From the NCBI GenBank assembly GCA_903908025.1, contig CAIVQM010000459.1:1-5937 (forward strand): 5,937 nucleotides of DNA. Direction: 5' to 3'. The translations under genes and the position numbers were made by a program. Position 1 is the first letter of the stretch; the number at the start of each line of letters is the position of its first letter. The DNA comes from an uncultured bacterium. Lineage in GTDB: Bacteria > Actinomycetota > Actinomycetes > S36-B12. The notes under the pieces are model-generated. The model ran no database searches, was not told the DNA's origin, and saw only the letters and a list, made by a program, of their open reading frames with translations. Positions 5,760 through 5,937 of this stretch are shown here, piece by piece.

Positions 5760-5775
5760 ACCCCCGTGCGGGGAC
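5760..5775 (-). other. Small hairpin just upstream of the ribosome binding site
   Basis: On the minus strand, GTCCCC (5775-5770) pairs with GGGGGT (5765-5760) around the loop GCAC, giving four G-C pairs plus two wobble pairs. It ends two bases before the Shine-Dalgarno sequence. It could modulate access to that site, stabilise the mRNA 5' end, or close the transcript of the upstream ABM-like gene. Short GC hairpins are frequent in such DNA. Confidence 0.3.
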
Positions 5776-5816
5776 ACGCTACGCGCCGCGGGCCGGGTGC
5801 GCCATGAAGTCGAGGA

Positions 5817-5937
5817 TCAATTCCCGAAGTGCTCGACCGACGGGGGTCCGTCGAAGTGCGGACCGATGAGGGCGCGCCACTGCGTGAACAGCTCCGAGCC
5901 GCGGAAGCCCTCCGTGTGGTGCTCGAGGGTGTGCCAG
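5817..5937 (-). CDS. C-terminal fragment of a probable ABM-type monooxygenase-fold protein (partial)
   Basis: On the minus strand a frame is open from the right edge and ends at a TGA (5819-5817), giving the last 39 complete codons. The visible residues begin WHTLEHHTEGFRGS and end PPSVEHFGN. The composition is balanced, with spaced aromatic residues, unlike the Arg/Ser-rich shadow frames here. The order W-x-x-x-E-x-H, FRGS, a WRALIG-like helix and a final PxVEHF resembles the C-terminal end of antibiotic-biosynthesis-monooxygenase (ABM) family proteins, small ferredoxin-like dimeric proteins that often oxidise quinols or have no known substrate. The start and any catalytic residues are outside the window. 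It runs in the same direction as the SpoIIAA-like gene, 73 bases upstream of it, and may share a transcript. Real gene likely; family call moderate. Confidence 0.6.
   Translation of the reverse strand, partial: WHTLEHHTEGFRGSELFTQWRALIGPHFDGPPSVEHFGN

Noticed and set aside
5621..5869. 82-codon plus-strand frame at the right end
   Set aside because: It overlaps the well-supported SpoIIAA-like gene on the opposite strand and the ABM-like tail, and its translation has no domain-like pattern.
1..5937. Partner-switching system made of the RsbW-like fusion and the SpoIIAA-like protein
   Set aside because: The genes are distant and on opposite strands, the SpoIIAA-like protein lacks the phosphoserine loop, the ATPase remnant looks degenerate, and no sigma factor is in view.
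1..5937. CRISPR arrays, insertion sequences, tRNA genes, riboswitches
   Set aside because: No regularly spaced repeats, transposase motifs, terminal inverted repeats, tRNA-like cloverleaf or recognisable aptamer core was found on reading both strands by eye.

Overview
This window comes from a high-GC bacterium, most likely an actinomycete (Actinomycetota). GC is high throughout and G/C dominates third codon positions. One gene (4087-5352) closely resembles the mycobacterial menaquinone reductase MenJ. One gene looks leaderless, with a TAnnnT-type -10 box seven bases upstream of its ATG, which is common in actinobacteria. I cannot name the genus. There are no tRNA or rRNA genes, insertion sequences, CRISPR arrays or clear phage genes. 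This looks like chromosomal backbone.

Plus strand, left to right: (1) a gene entering from the left edge (1-1321) encodes the tail of an RsbW-like ATPase domain fused to a GNAT acetyltransferase and a C-terminal extension. (2) A 119-base gap holds a good hairpin. (3) A PAS-like/GGDEF protein follows (1441-2274); its GGDEF signature has decayed to EDDQL, but an RxxD inhibitory-site motif remains at the canonical spacing, so it is a candidate c-di-GMP receptor rather than a cyclase. (4) A short gap (2275-2347) with repeated CATATCG-type half-sites and a likely leaderless promoter leads into a fused AraC-type HTH / O6-alkylguanine-DNA alkyltransferase (2348-3160). (5) A ten-helix EamA/DMT transporter (3157-4062) overlaps its stop codon. 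(6) After 24 bases comes the FAD-dependent menaquinone (geranylgeranyl) reductase (4087-5352).

Minus strand, right side: the C-terminal end of a small protein resembling antibiotic-biosynthesis-monooxygenase (ABM) proteins enters from the right edge (5817-5937). It is followed in the same direction by a 124-residue SpoIIAA-like (STAS-type) protein (5369-5743) with a very strong ribosome binding site. This gene converges on menJ with only 16 bases between the stop codons.

Functionally, the alkyltransferase, transporter and menJ could be co-transcribed, but only the first two show overlap-type coupling. The left half holds two regulatory-looking proteins with degenerate catalytic sites. I found no convincing undescribed multi-gene system. 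The best leads are the degenerate GGDEF protein with an intact I-site motif, the ATPase-GNAT fusion with an eroded ATPase G2 box, and the half-site cluster upstream of the alkyltransferase gene.
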